A stretch of 64,000 nt of DNA, from positions 65,786 through 129,785 of the forward strand of contig JAZRMX010000022.1 in NCBI GenBank assembly GCA_045647885.1, read 5' to 3'. Of the stretch, positions 39,970-48,498 are shown piece after piece. The notes below the pieces were generated by a model. The model searched no databases, was not told where the DNA came from, and was given only the letters and a program-made list of their open reading frames with translations. The stretch's first letter is position 1. Each line of letters opens with the position of its first letter. The stretch is from HGM04593 sp045647885. GTDB taxonomy: Bacteria > Bacteroidota > Bacteroidia > Bacteroidales > Bacteroidaceae. The translations under genes and the position numbers were made by a program.

Positions 39970-40637
39970 AGCGATAGCTTGTTGCTTATGTTTTTAAGTC
40001 CAATGTATATAAAAAGATGTAGCACCAGAATGTAGAATATTGTTACCACTTCGTTAGGCACAACGGGGATAGCGATTTTGGTTATGCGACGTGTGTAATC
40101 GACTATAAACGGTAGTAGTAATATGATTCCGGCTGTTATATATCCCCCTTTGGAGAGGTGTGTTATGTATATGAATGTAACAATGCTTATAATGAACACT
40201 GTATTTACGTAACTGGTGTTTGCGAGTAGGCCGTTTGTAACAATATTGTTATAGCCTGCCATAAACCACACCACCTTGTTGCACAAGCTGCAGATGCCGG
40301 TTATTATGAGTGGTGCAATGACTGATGTGTTTACAAGCAGGGAGAGGTATTTCTCCAAATTGCTTGCGGGGAGCATTGAGTGTAATAATCTTTTATTTTC
40401 TTTGAGCAACGGGTGGTAGAATATTATAGGTGAAAGGTAAATTAGTAAAACGATAATAAAATCGGCAAAGGGGGTGGCTCTGACCTGGCCGAAATATAAC
40501 AAACCAAGTTTATACAGAATTATGTAGGCTGGTGTGAATATTGCTGCAAATATTGCAATGTTGCGCAGGAAACGGCTGCTCTTGTGCTCGTAAGCGAGCA
40601 GGTGCAGAAAGCGTCTTATGTTGAATGTGTTGTTCAT
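39966..40637 (-). CDS. ABC exporter membrane subunit, paralog 1
   Basis: A 223-residue protein with about six hydrophobic segments, paralogous to the next gene (shared AYEHKSSR and LPASNLEKYLSLL motifs). It starts four bases after the ATPase gene ends and its stop overlaps the next start (ATGA). A tandem duplication followed by divergence is the simplest origin. The transported substrate is unknown. Confidence 0.75.
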   Translation of the reverse strand: MNNTFNIRRFLHLLAYEHKSSRFLRNIAIFAAIFTPAYIILYKLGLLYFGQVRATPFADFIIVLLIYLSPIIFYHPLLKENKRLLHSMLPASNLEKYLSLLVNTSVIAPLIITGICSLCNKVVWFMAGYNNIVTNGLLANTSYVNTVFIISIVTFIYITHLSKGGYITAGIILLLPFIVDYTRRITKIAIPVVPNEVVTIFYILVLHLFIYIGLKNISNKLSL

Positions 40638-40641
40638 CGGT

Positions 40642-41442
40642 TTACTTTTTCAGGTTAATGTAGTTGAAGAGCAGTTCAATGTCTATGTTGCTCTCCTCGT
40701 TTGTTTCGTTGTTGGCAATGTAGTTGTAGCCGTTTATGCACTCTTCGCTATACAAGGCATCGGCGGGCGTCTGTTGCGCAGTGCCGCAGCGGTATGTGCG
40801 TTGCAGTTCCTCTATGCTGTTGTCAATGGCAATGTTCTTGTCTTTCAGTATTACAATGTGGTCGAGCAGCTTTGCCACCTCTTTAATCTGGTGTGTGGCT
40901 ATTATTATACACCTATCTTCGCTCATATATCGCGAAATTATCTGGCGGAATTCTCCTTTGCTTGTAATGTCGAGGCCGTTTGTGGGTTCGTCGAGCAAAA
41001 GGTAAGGTGTGTTTAACGCAAGCGCAAAGGCGATGAAGGCCTTTTTGCTCTCTCCAGTGGAGAGTGCGCTGAATTTGGCGTCGATGTCTATGCGAAATTC
41101 TTTAATGAGCTGCTCAAATTCGCTGTAATTGAATGTGGGGTAGAACCAGCCATATTCCTTGGCGAATCTCTTTATCTTGTCGATGGTGGCAACTGGGTGT
41201 TCGGGCAAGTAGAATATGCTTGAGAGTACTTGTGCTGTACGTTTCGAGGGGGCTTCGCTGTTAATTTCAACACTGCCGGTTTTGCCTTTTATCATTCCGC
41301 ACATAAGTTTCATAAGTGTGGTCTTTCCCGCTCCGTTAGGGCCTAAAAGGCCATAGATATTACCTTTTTTGAATTGGATACTTGTCTCTTTGAGTACCTC
41401 TTTCTTGCCGTAGCTGAAACTTAAATTGCAAATATGTATCAT
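40642..41442 (-). CDS. ABC transporter ATP-binding protein
   Basis: A 266-residue ATPase: Walker A GPNGAGKTTLMK (about residues 34-45), signature LSTGESKKAFIAFALAL, Walker B LLLDEPTNGLD, and the H-loop IIATHQIKEV. The signature glycine-rich motif reads LSTGE rather than LSGGQ. The C-terminal about 50 residues are a cysteine-containing, acidic tail not part of the fold. First gene of the four-gene operon; an imperfect palindrome (41443-41466) sits directly upstream of the ATG and could be the site of the linked YtrA regulator. Confidence 0.92.
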   Translation of the reverse strand: MIHICNLSFSYGKKEVLKETSIQFKKGNIYGLLGPNGAGKTTLMKLMCGMIKGKTGSVEINSEAPSKRTAQVLSSIFYLPEHPVATIDKIKRFAKEYGWFYPTFNYSEFEQLIKEFRIDIDAKFSALSTGESKKAFIAFALALNTPYLLLDEPTNGLDITSKGEFRQIISRYMSEDRCIIIATHQIKEVAKLLDHIVILKDKNIAIDNSIEELQRTYRCGTAQQTPADALYSEECINGYNYIANNETNEESNIDIELLFNYINLKK

Positions 41443-41466
41443 AGTGTATTAGTTTATTAGTGCACT
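41443..41466. promoter_or_regulatory. Imperfect palindrome upstream of the ABC operon
   Basis: The segment AGTGTATTAGTTTATTAGTGCACT-like (24 bases, ends AGTG and CACT, two TATTAG/TTATTAG repeats) lies immediately before the ATPase start, the usual place of a YtrA operator. A CATCTTTG -7-like box lies further up on the minus strand (about 41468-41475). Confidence 0.35.
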
Positions 41467-41563
41467 GCAAAGATGTGCCAATTTATTTATACCTGCAAAT
41501 GTTTCGCAAGAAAAAATGTTGATTATTTTTTCACATTCTTGAAAAGAATGTGGCGAGGGGGTA

Positions 41564-44485
41564 TTATATCTCCTCAATCAGTTGTTTGTAGATGGGTGAG
41601 AGGGAGAGTACATCGCGGTTGCCGAAGATGAACATCTGACGGCGTGCGCGGGTTATGGCGACATTCAGCTTGCGGTCGATTGGTGTTCCGTCTGCATCGG
41701 GTACGGGAGCCGAAAGAATATCTATCTGTGAGGGCTTGTTTATGGTGGTGCCGAAGAGTATTACTTCGCGTTGAGAGCCCTGGAAACGTTCCACGGTGTC
41801 TATTACAATATCCTCGCTCTGCGGTATACCAAGCTTGGCTATCTCTTTTGTTATCATTGCTATCTGGCTGCGGAAGGGTACTATTATACCTACCTCCAGC
41901 GATGGGTTGCAGGGGAGTCCGTTAGCTTCTTTTATCCTGTAGTATGCCTGCACGAAGAGGGCGATTGTTTCTGCCTCCTTGCGGCTTATCTTGAGGTTTT
42001 CACTTTTCTCCTCTTTGGTGTCTATGAAGGCTGCGCGGTGTGTGGCAATGAGTGTCTGAATTGGGCATTCGTTGTCGTACACGGGGTATTGCAGTTCCTC
42101 TTGCTGGTGGGGCAATGGAATGGGTTCAAGTATGCTGCTGTAAAAATGGCGGTTGGCAAAATCATTTATCTCCGGGTGCATACGGCCCTGGCGATTCAGG
42201 GTGGCTGTGATGCCATCGACCGGGTGGGCGTGGTACCACTTGTAAAGGCGCTCGAAGAGCGATGTGCCGTAGTTCTGTATGCCTATGCTGTTGAGCAGGT
42301 GGCTTTCTGTTTTTGTGCTTGTGGGTGGTTGTGCCACTACGGCGGGCAACTGCTTGGGGTCGCCTATGAGTATGAATTTTTTTATTGCACTCTCGCCCTG
42401 CGGAGTGGTGGCGGCAAGTATACCGGCAAGCTGCGACTCAAGTATCTGTGTTGCTTCGTCAATGATGGCAACATCGAATCGTTTGAGGGCGAATAGCTCT
42501 TTGCGCCCTGTAAGTGATGCAACTGTACCCACAAATATGCGGCATTGCTGCATTGTCTCCCTTATCTGCTCGCGGTTGGTGCAGTGTGCTATAGCGTTTT
42601 TCAGCAGATAAGGGCGGTGCTTTTCGGCACAGCTCTGTTCGCTGCCTATGCGTATGTAGGGGGCATCGTAAGGGAGGCTTTCGAGAGCTTCACATATTTC
42701 GTCTACCGCGCGGTTGGTGTACGAGGCAAGGAGTATGTTGTGCCCGTCGTGGCGGTGGAACTCTTCGACCATACTTTTCAGGGCTTGCGAAGTCTTGCCT
42801 GTTCCGGGAGGGCCCACCAGCATAAAAAGTTCATCGGCCTGCTTGGCTTGCAGCACAATGCTGTCAATATAGTCATTTGTGTAGCGTCCGGTGAGAGTGC
42901 GGTTGCGGGAGAAACGGGGTTCGCGGCGCGAAAGGAGCAGGTCTGTGCGTTCCTTTGGAGCGGTGAGCAGGCTGGCGAGGTCGCGGAAGGCGGCTCGGAA
43001 GGTGCTGTCGAGGTGGTCGTGCTCCATTGCATAGAGGCTGCCTTTGGGGTATAGGTTGCGGTTCTTCTGTTTGTGGCGCAGGTGTATGGTAATTTCGTCG
43101 GGGGTGATACTTGTGAGAGTACCACGTGTTACCTGGCGGTTGGTTGCGTTGTGCCCGTCGTTGTCGCGGCGGTATATGAATATAGTGTCGCCGGCGCGGA
43201 AATTGGGGTAAAAAGTATCGCTGTATTTTGGCAGGGAGAGGGTTATTTCACTTATGCCCTCCTCGCTGTCGAACGATTTTATTTCAAGGTCTGTGAGTAT
43301 GTTGCCATTCTCTATTTTTGCTTCAATGGGTGCGTTCCAAATGTCGGCAAAGCTGCGTCCGCGTTCATAATCCCCATTACCTACCTTGGCAAGGTGCATT
43401 TCGCGTGCCACAAAGGCTACGTTGCCGAAAAAGTAGTCCTGCAACTGCTCGTCGGCTGTTTTTATGGGCTTCAGTATGTTTTCAATGCGTGGGCGCAGGT
43501 AGTTACTCCACAAGCGGCCGCAGTCGCCCTTCTCGTTGAAATCCTCGGCTGTAGAGGAGAGTAGCTGCGTGCGCAATCCCTCCTTTCCCATCTCTATGAG
43601 GAGTGATGTTATTTTGTTGCGCAACATAAGAGTGCGGCTTGTTTCGGCAATACTTGATTCCTGCTTGTAGAAACGCGGGTAACGTGAATAGAAGAGGAGC
43701 GGGCGTATCTGTTCGCGTGGTATCTGCAATGAATAGCAGAGCATCTCTTTGTAGAGCGACATCTGTATGCGGTGTTCGGCTTTTGCTCCGCCGTTGAACT
43801 CGTCGGCTTTGCCCGATTTCAGCTCTATCAGGTGGCTGCAGTCGCTTTGCAACAAGTCAATACGTCCCTGAAGACCGAGTGGCTCGCAGAAGAACGAGGG
43901 TTCGAGGTAGAGGTGGTCGCGACGGTAAGCGTCGTCGGCTTCAATGCCCACGCTTCCCATTCTCATTTGTATGTTGTTGAACTGCAGGCGCGACTGTGCG
44001 AAGAAATCGTTGTCAATATCGTCGCACACGGAAAGTTGCAGGGGGTATTCGCGGAAGAATCTTCTCATTGACTCACCGTATGTGGCAGGCTTCTCGCGAT
44101 GCTCGTTCACGCAGTCGTCGATGAACATATTCGCAGCCTCACCAAGCAGGCGTGCGGCGCTGTCGCTGCTTTTCTCAAACAGGTTTATTATGTATCCGAG
44201 TGCGGGCGAACCATAAGGTTGCACGCAGCGGGCGAGTGATGAGATATCGATAAGATAGTCGGGTTCAAATATAATGTCGCGCGGGTGCAGGATACCATTC
44301 TCGTCGCTTGCAGCCGAAAGGATGTTCAGCTTGCAACCTTTGTGCAGCAGGGTGGGGAGCTCTTTGTAACAGCTCTCCCGGGGAAGGGCAACGGTTATTT
44401 CATCGCCGTTCTCGTCGTGCCCGGTGATGTAGCCATCGGCATAAGCACCGAAGATTATCTGCTTACGTAAAAAACACTCCTGCAT
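41564..44485 (-). CDS. RecB-type nuclease fused to a superfamily 1 helicase (Dna2-like)
   Basis: A 973-residue fusion. An N-terminal PD-(D/E)XK nuclease is seen by D210 (GLQGRIDLL), E221 and K223 (LIELKSGK) and the RecB motif Q241xxxY245. The SF1B helicase has Walker A GPPGTGKTSQ (about 558-567), motif Ia YTNRAVDEICEAL, motif II IIDEATQI, motif III IGDPKQLPAV, motif V DTVERFQGSQREV and motif VI NVAITRARRQMFIFGN. The Cas4/Dna2 four-cysteine Fe-S cluster is not obvious. It probably processes DNA or RNA-DNA ends in repair. Downstream of udk and a transglycosylase in a shared unit, without functional link. Confidence 0.88.
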   Translation of the reverse strand: MQECFLRKQIIFGAYADGYITGHDENGDEITVALPRESCYKELPTLLHKGCKLNILSAASDENGILHPRDIIFEPDYLIDISSLARCVQPYGSPALGYIINLFEKSSDSAARLLGEAANMFIDDCVNEHREKPATYGESMRRFFREYPLQLSVCDDIDNDFFAQSRLQFNNIQMRMGSVGIEADDAYRRDHLYLEPSFFCEPLGLQGRIDLLQSDCSHLIELKSGKADEFNGGAKAEHRIQMSLYKEMLCYSLQIPREQIRPLLFYSRYPRFYKQESSIAETSRTLMLRNKITSLLIEMGKEGLRTQLLSSTAEDFNEKGDCGRLWSNYLRPRIENILKPIKTADEQLQDYFFGNVAFVAREMHLAKVGNGDYERGRSFADIWNAPIEAKIENGNILTDLEIKSFDSEEGISEITLSLPKYSDTFYPNFRAGDTIFIYRRDNDGHNATNRQVTRGTLTSITPDEITIHLRHKQKNRNLYPKGSLYAMEHDHLDSTFRAAFRDLASLLTAPKERTDLLLSRREPRFSRNRTLTGRYTNDYIDSIVLQAKQADELFMLVGPPGTGKTSQALKSMVEEFHRHDGHNILLASYTNRAVDEICEALESLPYDAPYIRIGSEQSCAEKHRPYLLKNAIAHCTNREQIRETMQQCRIFVGTVASLTGRKELFALKRFDVAIIDEATQILESQLAGILAATTPQGESAIKKFILIGDPKQLPAVVAQPPTSTKTESHLLNSIGIQNYGTSLFERLYKWYHAHPVDGITATLNRQGRMHPEINDFANRHFYSSILEPIPLPHQQEELQYPVYDNECPIQTLIATHRAAFIDTKEEKSENLKISRKEAETIALFVQAYYRIKEANGLPCNPSLEVGIIVPFRSQIAMITKEIAKLGIPQSEDIVIDTVERFQGSQREVILFGTTINKPSQIDILSAPVPDADGTPIDRKLNVAITRARRQMFIFGNRDVLSLSPIYKQLIEEI

Positions 44486-44492
44486 CCTTGCT

Positions 44493-45230
44493 CTATTCTT
44501 TGATTCTTATGGTGGAATCTTTGGCAATCACTGCAAAGATAGAGTCGTTATAACGGCTCTGCATGGTGTTGAACCGTTTCCACGCACGCTTTACTTTCTT
44601 TACAAAGGAGAGTGTCTGTCGCCAGTCGTTGAACGAACCGTTACGGCATACGCTGTCGGTGTAGTATTCGGGCCGGCTTTTGAGAATAAGGAAACTGTCT
44701 ACATTCTCGTGCCACACATAGCGTGGGCGGCCGTGCTTCTGTGCAAGGTTCATTGCGTCACCTATGTGCCCGGCACCGGCGTTGTACGACGCGAGTATGA
44801 AGTTGCTGCGCTCTTCAAAGTCGGGTATGCGACGGTAAAGGTGGTCGAGGCTGTTCAGCAGCCCGGCAGCAGCCATTATGTTGTTGTGCGTCTCCATGTG
44901 TAGCGAGTCCGGCACTCCCATTCCACGCAGGGTTGCGGGCATCACCTGCATAACGCCGCAGGCTCCCACTTCGGAGACGGCTGTGCTGTCGAAACGCGAC
45001 TCGGTGAAGGCAATGGCTGCCAGGAATTTCCAGTCCCAGCCGAGTGAGTCGGCTGCTTCGCGGAATTTGTTGTCGTAAGGCGATATGCTCACATAGGGGG
45101 TGATATATGTGATTTTTGGGGTGTAGACATACTTCTCCTTTATCTCGCCACGGAATATGACATCCCCCTCTGCTATGAAAATAACAAAGATTATGACGAG
45201 GGCCAGGGAATATATGAACTTTACACGCAT
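44493..45230 (-). CDS. Lytic transglycosylase (SLT domain)
   Basis: A 245-residue protein with an N-terminal membrane anchor or signal (FIYSLALVIIFVIFIAEG, about residues 4-22). The lysozyme-like SLT domain covers about 52-195 with catalytic Glu77 in AIAFTESRF, then GACGVMQVMPAT, AAAGLLNSLDHLY and ASYNAGAGHIGDA. It is like the C-terminal half of MltF without the solute-binding part. It cleaves murein glycan strands to 1,6-anhydroMurNAc in the periplasm. The start shares a base with the udk stop. Confidence 0.92.
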   Translation of the reverse strand: MRVKFIYSLALVIIFVIFIAEGDVIFRGEIKEKYVYTPKITYITPYVSISPYDNKFREAADSLGWDWKFLAAIAFTESRFDSTAVSEVGACGVMQVMPATLRGMGVPDSLHMETHNNIMAAAGLLNSLDHLYRRIPDFEERSNFILASYNAGAGHIGDAMNLAQKHGRPRYVWHENVDSFLILKSRPEYYTDSVCRNGSFNDWRQTLSFVKKVKRAWKRFNTMQSRYNDSIFAVIAKDSTIRIKE

Positions 45231-45841
45231 TATTCCTTGAGGAAGTAGCTTATGGACATCTGCAGAGCCTGTATTGCCTTTTTGTTGTGTCCGCCCTGGG
45301 GTATTATTATATCGGCAAATTTTCTGGTGGGTTCAATGAATTCCCAGTGCATTTGCTTTACTATGCGCTCGTAACGTGAGATAACAGTTTCGGGGGTGCG
45401 TCCACGCTCTATTATGTCGCGGCGTATGAGGCGTATGAGACGGTCGTCGGCATCGGCGTCGACATAAACCTTCAGGTCCATAAGGTCGCGCAACTCGGGG
45501 CTTACAAGCGCCATAATACCTTCAATTATTATTATCTCTTTGGGCTCAATATGTATGGTTTCGGGTTGGCGCGTGCAGGTAATGTAGGAGTATGTGGGCT
45601 GCTCCACAGCCTTGCCTTCGCGCAGTTGTGTTATCTGTTCCACAAGCAGGTCCCAATCGAACGCATCGGGGTGGTCGAAGTTAATGAACTGTCGTTCTTC
45701 TACGGGTACGTGGCTGCTGTCCTTGTAATAAGAATCCTGTGGAATTACAACCACAGAAGCCTCGGGCAACGAGTTTACAATCTCCTTCACAACGGTGGTC
45801 TTGCCCGACCCTGTGCCTCCTGCAATACCTATTATATACAT
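45230..45841 (-). CDS. udk: Uridine kinase
   Basis: A 203-residue P-loop kinase starting MYIIGIAGGTGSGKTTVVKEI (Walker A about residues 7-15), with VIPQDSYYKD, the substrate motif NFDHPDAFDWDLL, IIIEGIMAL and the lid VDADADDRLIRLIRRDIIERGRT. It phosphorylates uridine or cytidine with ATP or GTP for pyrimidine salvage. It heads the minus-strand udk-SLT-helicase unit. A -7-like TAAATTCG reads on the minus strand at 45876-45883. Confidence 0.95.
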   Translation of the reverse strand: MYIIGIAGGTGSGKTTVVKEIVNSLPEASVVVIPQDSYYKDSSHVPVEERQFINFDHPDAFDWDLLVEQITQLREGKAVEQPTYSYITCTRQPETIHIEPKEIIIIEGIMALVSPELRDLMDLKVYVDADADDRLIRLIRRDIIERGRTPETVISRYERIVKQMHWEFIEPTRKFADIIIPQGGHNKKAIQALQMSISYFLKE

Positions 45842-45875
45842 ATTATCGGTGTTTTTTATGTGGTGTTTATTTTTG

Positions 45876-45883
45876 CGAATTTA
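45876..45883 (-). promoter_or_regulatory. -7-like box for udk
   Basis: CGAATTTA reads TAAATTCG on the minus strand (TANNTTCG), about 35 bases before the ATG at 45841. Confidence 0.4.
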
Positions 45884-46019
45884 ATCTTTTTATTTTGAAT
45901 TTGTATGGCAATATTTGAAAAACTTGCTGTTGCTGCCTGTTAAAACCTCTTTTTCTTATTTTATCATCTTTTTATTTCACTTTTTTTTGTATAGCTTTTC
46001 ATTTAAGAAAAGATTTTAC

Positions 46020-46027
46020 TAAATTTG
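46020..46027 (+). promoter_or_regulatory. -7 promoter box for fba
   Basis: TAAATTTG matches TANNTTTG, 63 bases before the ATG at 46091, in a strongly T-rich region. Confidence 0.5.
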
Positions 46028-46090
46028 CAGAGAATACCCGGTAAGGGTTTGTCAAGATAATTTTTAATTACTTTTAAAGTATATAAAACT

Positions 46091-47092
46091 ATGGTAAATT
46101 TTAAAGAACTCGGTCTTGTAAACACACGTGATATGTTTGCAAGAGCAATGAAAGGTGGCTATGCTATCCCTGCATTCAACTTCAACAACATGGAGCAGTT
46201 GCAGGCTATCGTAATGGCTGCAGTAGAGACAAAGTCTCCCGTTATCCTTCAGGTATCAAGCGGTGCTCGCAAGTATGCTAACCAGACTCTTCTCCGTTAT
46301 ATGGCAGAGGGTGCTGTTGAGTATGCAAAAGAGCTCGGTTGCGCTAATCCTGAGATCGTTCTTCACCTTGACCACGGTAACTCTTTCGAGTTGTGTAAGT
46401 CTTGCATCGACATGGGCTTCTCTTCAGTTATGATCGACGGTTCACACCTCCCCTACGAGGAGAACGTTGCTCTTACAAAGAAGGTTGTTGAGTACGCTCA
46501 CCAGTACGATGTAACTGTTGAGGGTGAGCTTGGTATCCTCGCCGGTGTTGAGGATGACGTTGTTGCCGAGCATCACACTTATACACGTCCCGAGGAGGTT
46601 GTTGGCTTCGTAAGCAAGACCGGTTGCGACAGCTTGGCTATCTCAATTGGTACTTCTCACGGTGCTAACAAATTCAAACCCGAGCAGTGTACACGTAACG
46701 AGAACGGTATCCTCGTTCCTCCTCCCTTGGCATTTGACGTACTCGAGGGCTGTATGAAGGAGCTTCCCGGTTTCCCCATCGTTCTCCACGGTTCTTCTTC
46801 TGTTCCCCAGGAGGAGGTTGCTACAATCAACAAATATGGCGGTGCATTGAAAGATGCTATCGGTATCCCCGAAGAGGAGCTCCGCAAGGCTGCATCTCTC
46901 GCAGTTTGCAAAATCAACATCGACAGCGACAGCCGTCTTGCTATGACAGCTGCTGTTCGTGAGGTGTTTGCAACAAACCCCGCTGAGTTCGACCCCCGTA
47001 AGTACCTCGGTCCTGCTCGCGACAACATGAAGAAACAGTACATCCACAAGATTGTGAATGTTCTTGGTTCTGAGAACAAACTTGCTCAGTAA
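46091..47092 (+). CDS. fba: Class II fructose-bisphosphate aldolase
   Basis: A 333-residue class II aldolase of the zinc-dependent kind: GGYAIPAFNFNNMEQLQAIV near the start, catalytic VLHLDHGNSFE (zinc His and catalytic Asp, about residues 93-103), VTVEGELGILAG, the zinc His in LAISIGTSHGANK and FPIVLHGSSSVPQE, and KINIDSDSRLAMT. It splits fructose-1,6-bisphosphate into DHAP and glyceraldehyde-3-phosphate. High use of common codons suggests strong expression. Monocistronic between its own promoter and terminator. Confidence 0.97.
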   Translation: MVNFKELGLVNTRDMFARAMKGGYAIPAFNFNNMEQLQAIVMAAVETKSPVILQVSSGARKYANQTLLRYMAEGAVEYAKELGCANPEIVLHLDHGNSFELCKSCIDMGFSSVMIDGSHLPYEENVALTKKVVEYAHQYDVTVEGELGILAGVEDDVVAEHHTYTRPEEVVGFVSKTGCDSLAISIGTSHGANKFKPEQCTRNENGILVPPPLAFDVLEGCMKELPGFPIVLHGSSSVPQEEVATINKYGGALKDAIGIPEEELRKAASLAVCKINIDSDSRLAMTAAVREVFATNPAEFDPRKYLGPARDNMKKQYIHKIVNVLGSENKLAQ

Positions 47093-47118
47093 TTAAGAGA
47101 TAGTTTCTTATAGATATG

Positions 47119-47156
47119 GCTCCTGCCTCATTTATTGAGGCGGGAGCTTTTTTTTT
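47119..47156 (+). terminator. Intrinsic terminator after fba
   Basis: GCTCCTGCCTCA (47119-47130) pairs with TGAGGCGGGAGC (47136-47147) with one G-U, 5-base loop, followed by nine T. Confidence 0.92.
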
Positions 47157-47250
47157 TGCCTATCGGCACAGGACTGAACCTTAATATTGATAACAACGAA
47201 GTAGTTTGTTAATTATGACACACCGTCTTTTTTATTGCCTATAAAATTAG

Positions 47251-47258
47251 TATCTTCG
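47251..47258 (+). promoter_or_regulatory. -7-like box for queA
   Basis: TATCTTCG (TANNTTCG) ends 18 bases before the queA ATG. Confidence 0.45.
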
Positions 47259-47276
47259 TGCCGGTAAAGATATATT

Positions 47277-48488
47277 ATGAAAAAGGTACAGGAAATTGCT
47301 ATTGCGGAGTATGATTATCCGCTGCCCGACGAGAGAATTGCAAAATATCCGCTAACGCAGCGCGATGCTTCTAAATTGTTGCTCTACAAGGGTGGTTGTG
47401 TGAGTGAGGATGTTTTTTCTTCTTTGCCCACACACATACCGCAGGGCAGTCTTATGATATTCAATAACACAAAGGTTATACAGGCGCGTCTGCGCTTTAA
47501 AAAGGAGACAGGTGCTACTATTGAGGTCTTTTGCCTTGAACCCGAACAGCCTAACGACTACCAGCTTATTTTCCAGCAGGTGGGCGAGTGTGTGTGGCAG
47601 TGCCTTGTGGGTAACAGCAACCGTTGGAAAAGCGGTGTGCTCTCGCAGACAGTGAATATCAATGGTGAAGCAGTTATCCTCTCGGTGGAGCGTGTGAGCA
47701 GCGGAGCTGTGAATAATGTACGTTTCTTCTGGGAGGGTAGTTATACTTTTGCCGATATTCTTGAGGCTGCCGGTGAGCTTCCTATACCTCCTTACCTTAA
47801 CCGTCGCACCGAAGAGGGTGACAAGAAAACCTATCAGACGGTATATTCAAAGATTAAGGGCTCTGTTGCAGCTCCCACAGCGGGATTGCATTTTACCCCC
47901 GAGGTGCTCTCTTCGCTTGCTGCCGCTGGGGTTGATTGCGATGAGGTTACTCTGCACGTTGGTGCCGGAACATTCAAGCCTGTAAAGAGTGAGCTTATTG
48001 CCGAGCACGAGATGCACGAGGAGTACATCAACGTGCGTCTGGAGCTGATTAAAAAACTTATAGCTGCCGGTGGTTCGGCGGTTGCAGTGGGAACCACCTC
48101 GGTGCGCACGCTGGAAAGTCTTTATTTCTTGGGCGAGACTGTGAAAGAGAATCCTTCTGTTTCGCCCGACGAGTTGCGTGTAGGGCAGTGGCAACCTTAT
48201 AACAGAGAGCATACAATCTCTTCGGTCGAGGCTTTGCAGGCACTTGCTGCCTATCTCGAAAAAAACGGGCTATATGCCGTTCACGCCCATACGCAGATAA
48301 TGATTGCTCCCGGTTACACCTTCCGCATTGTAAAGGCTATTGTAACCAATTTCCACCAACCTAAAAGCACTTTGCTGTTGCTTGTGTCGGCATTCCTCAA
48401 TGGTGATTGGCGCAAGATATACGATTATGCTCTTGCTCACGATTTCCGTTTCTTGAGCTATGGCGACAGCTCTTTGTTAATACCCTAA
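47277..48488 (+). CDS. queA: S-adenosylmethionine:tRNA ribosyltransferase-isomerase
   Basis: A 403-residue QueA, longer than the about 350 of E. coli. Motifs: YDYPLPDERIAKYPLTQRDASKLLL at the start, LMIFNNTKVIQARL (about residues 59-72), YQTVYSKIKGSVAAPTAGLHFT and VTLHVGAGTFKPV, ending YTFRIVKAIVTNFHQPKSTLLLLVSAFLNGD. It transfers the ribosyl group of SAM to preQ1 in tRNA to make epoxyqueuosine. The extra length lies in the N-terminal half (about 85-150) and is usual in Bacteroidota. An LRR gene follows after 10 bases. Confidence 0.95.
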   Translation: MKKVQEIAIAEYDYPLPDERIAKYPLTQRDASKLLLYKGGCVSEDVFSSLPTHIPQGSLMIFNNTKVIQARLRFKKETGATIEVFCLEPEQPNDYQLIFQQVGECVWQCLVGNSNRWKSGVLSQTVNINGEAVILSVERVSSGAVNNVRFFWEGSYTFADILEAAGELPIPPYLNRRTEEGDKKTYQTVYSKIKGSVAAPTAGLHFTPEVLSSLAAAGVDCDEVTLHVGAGTFKPVKSELIAEHEMHEEYINVRLELIKKLIAAGGSAVAVGTTSVRTLESLYFLGETVKENPSVSPDELRVGQWQPYNREHTISSVEALQALAAYLEKNGLYAVHAHTQIMIAPGYTFRIVKAIVTNFHQPKSTLLLLVSAFLNGDWRKIYDYALAHDFRFLSYGDSSLLIP

Positions 48489-48498
48489 AACTCTTTCT

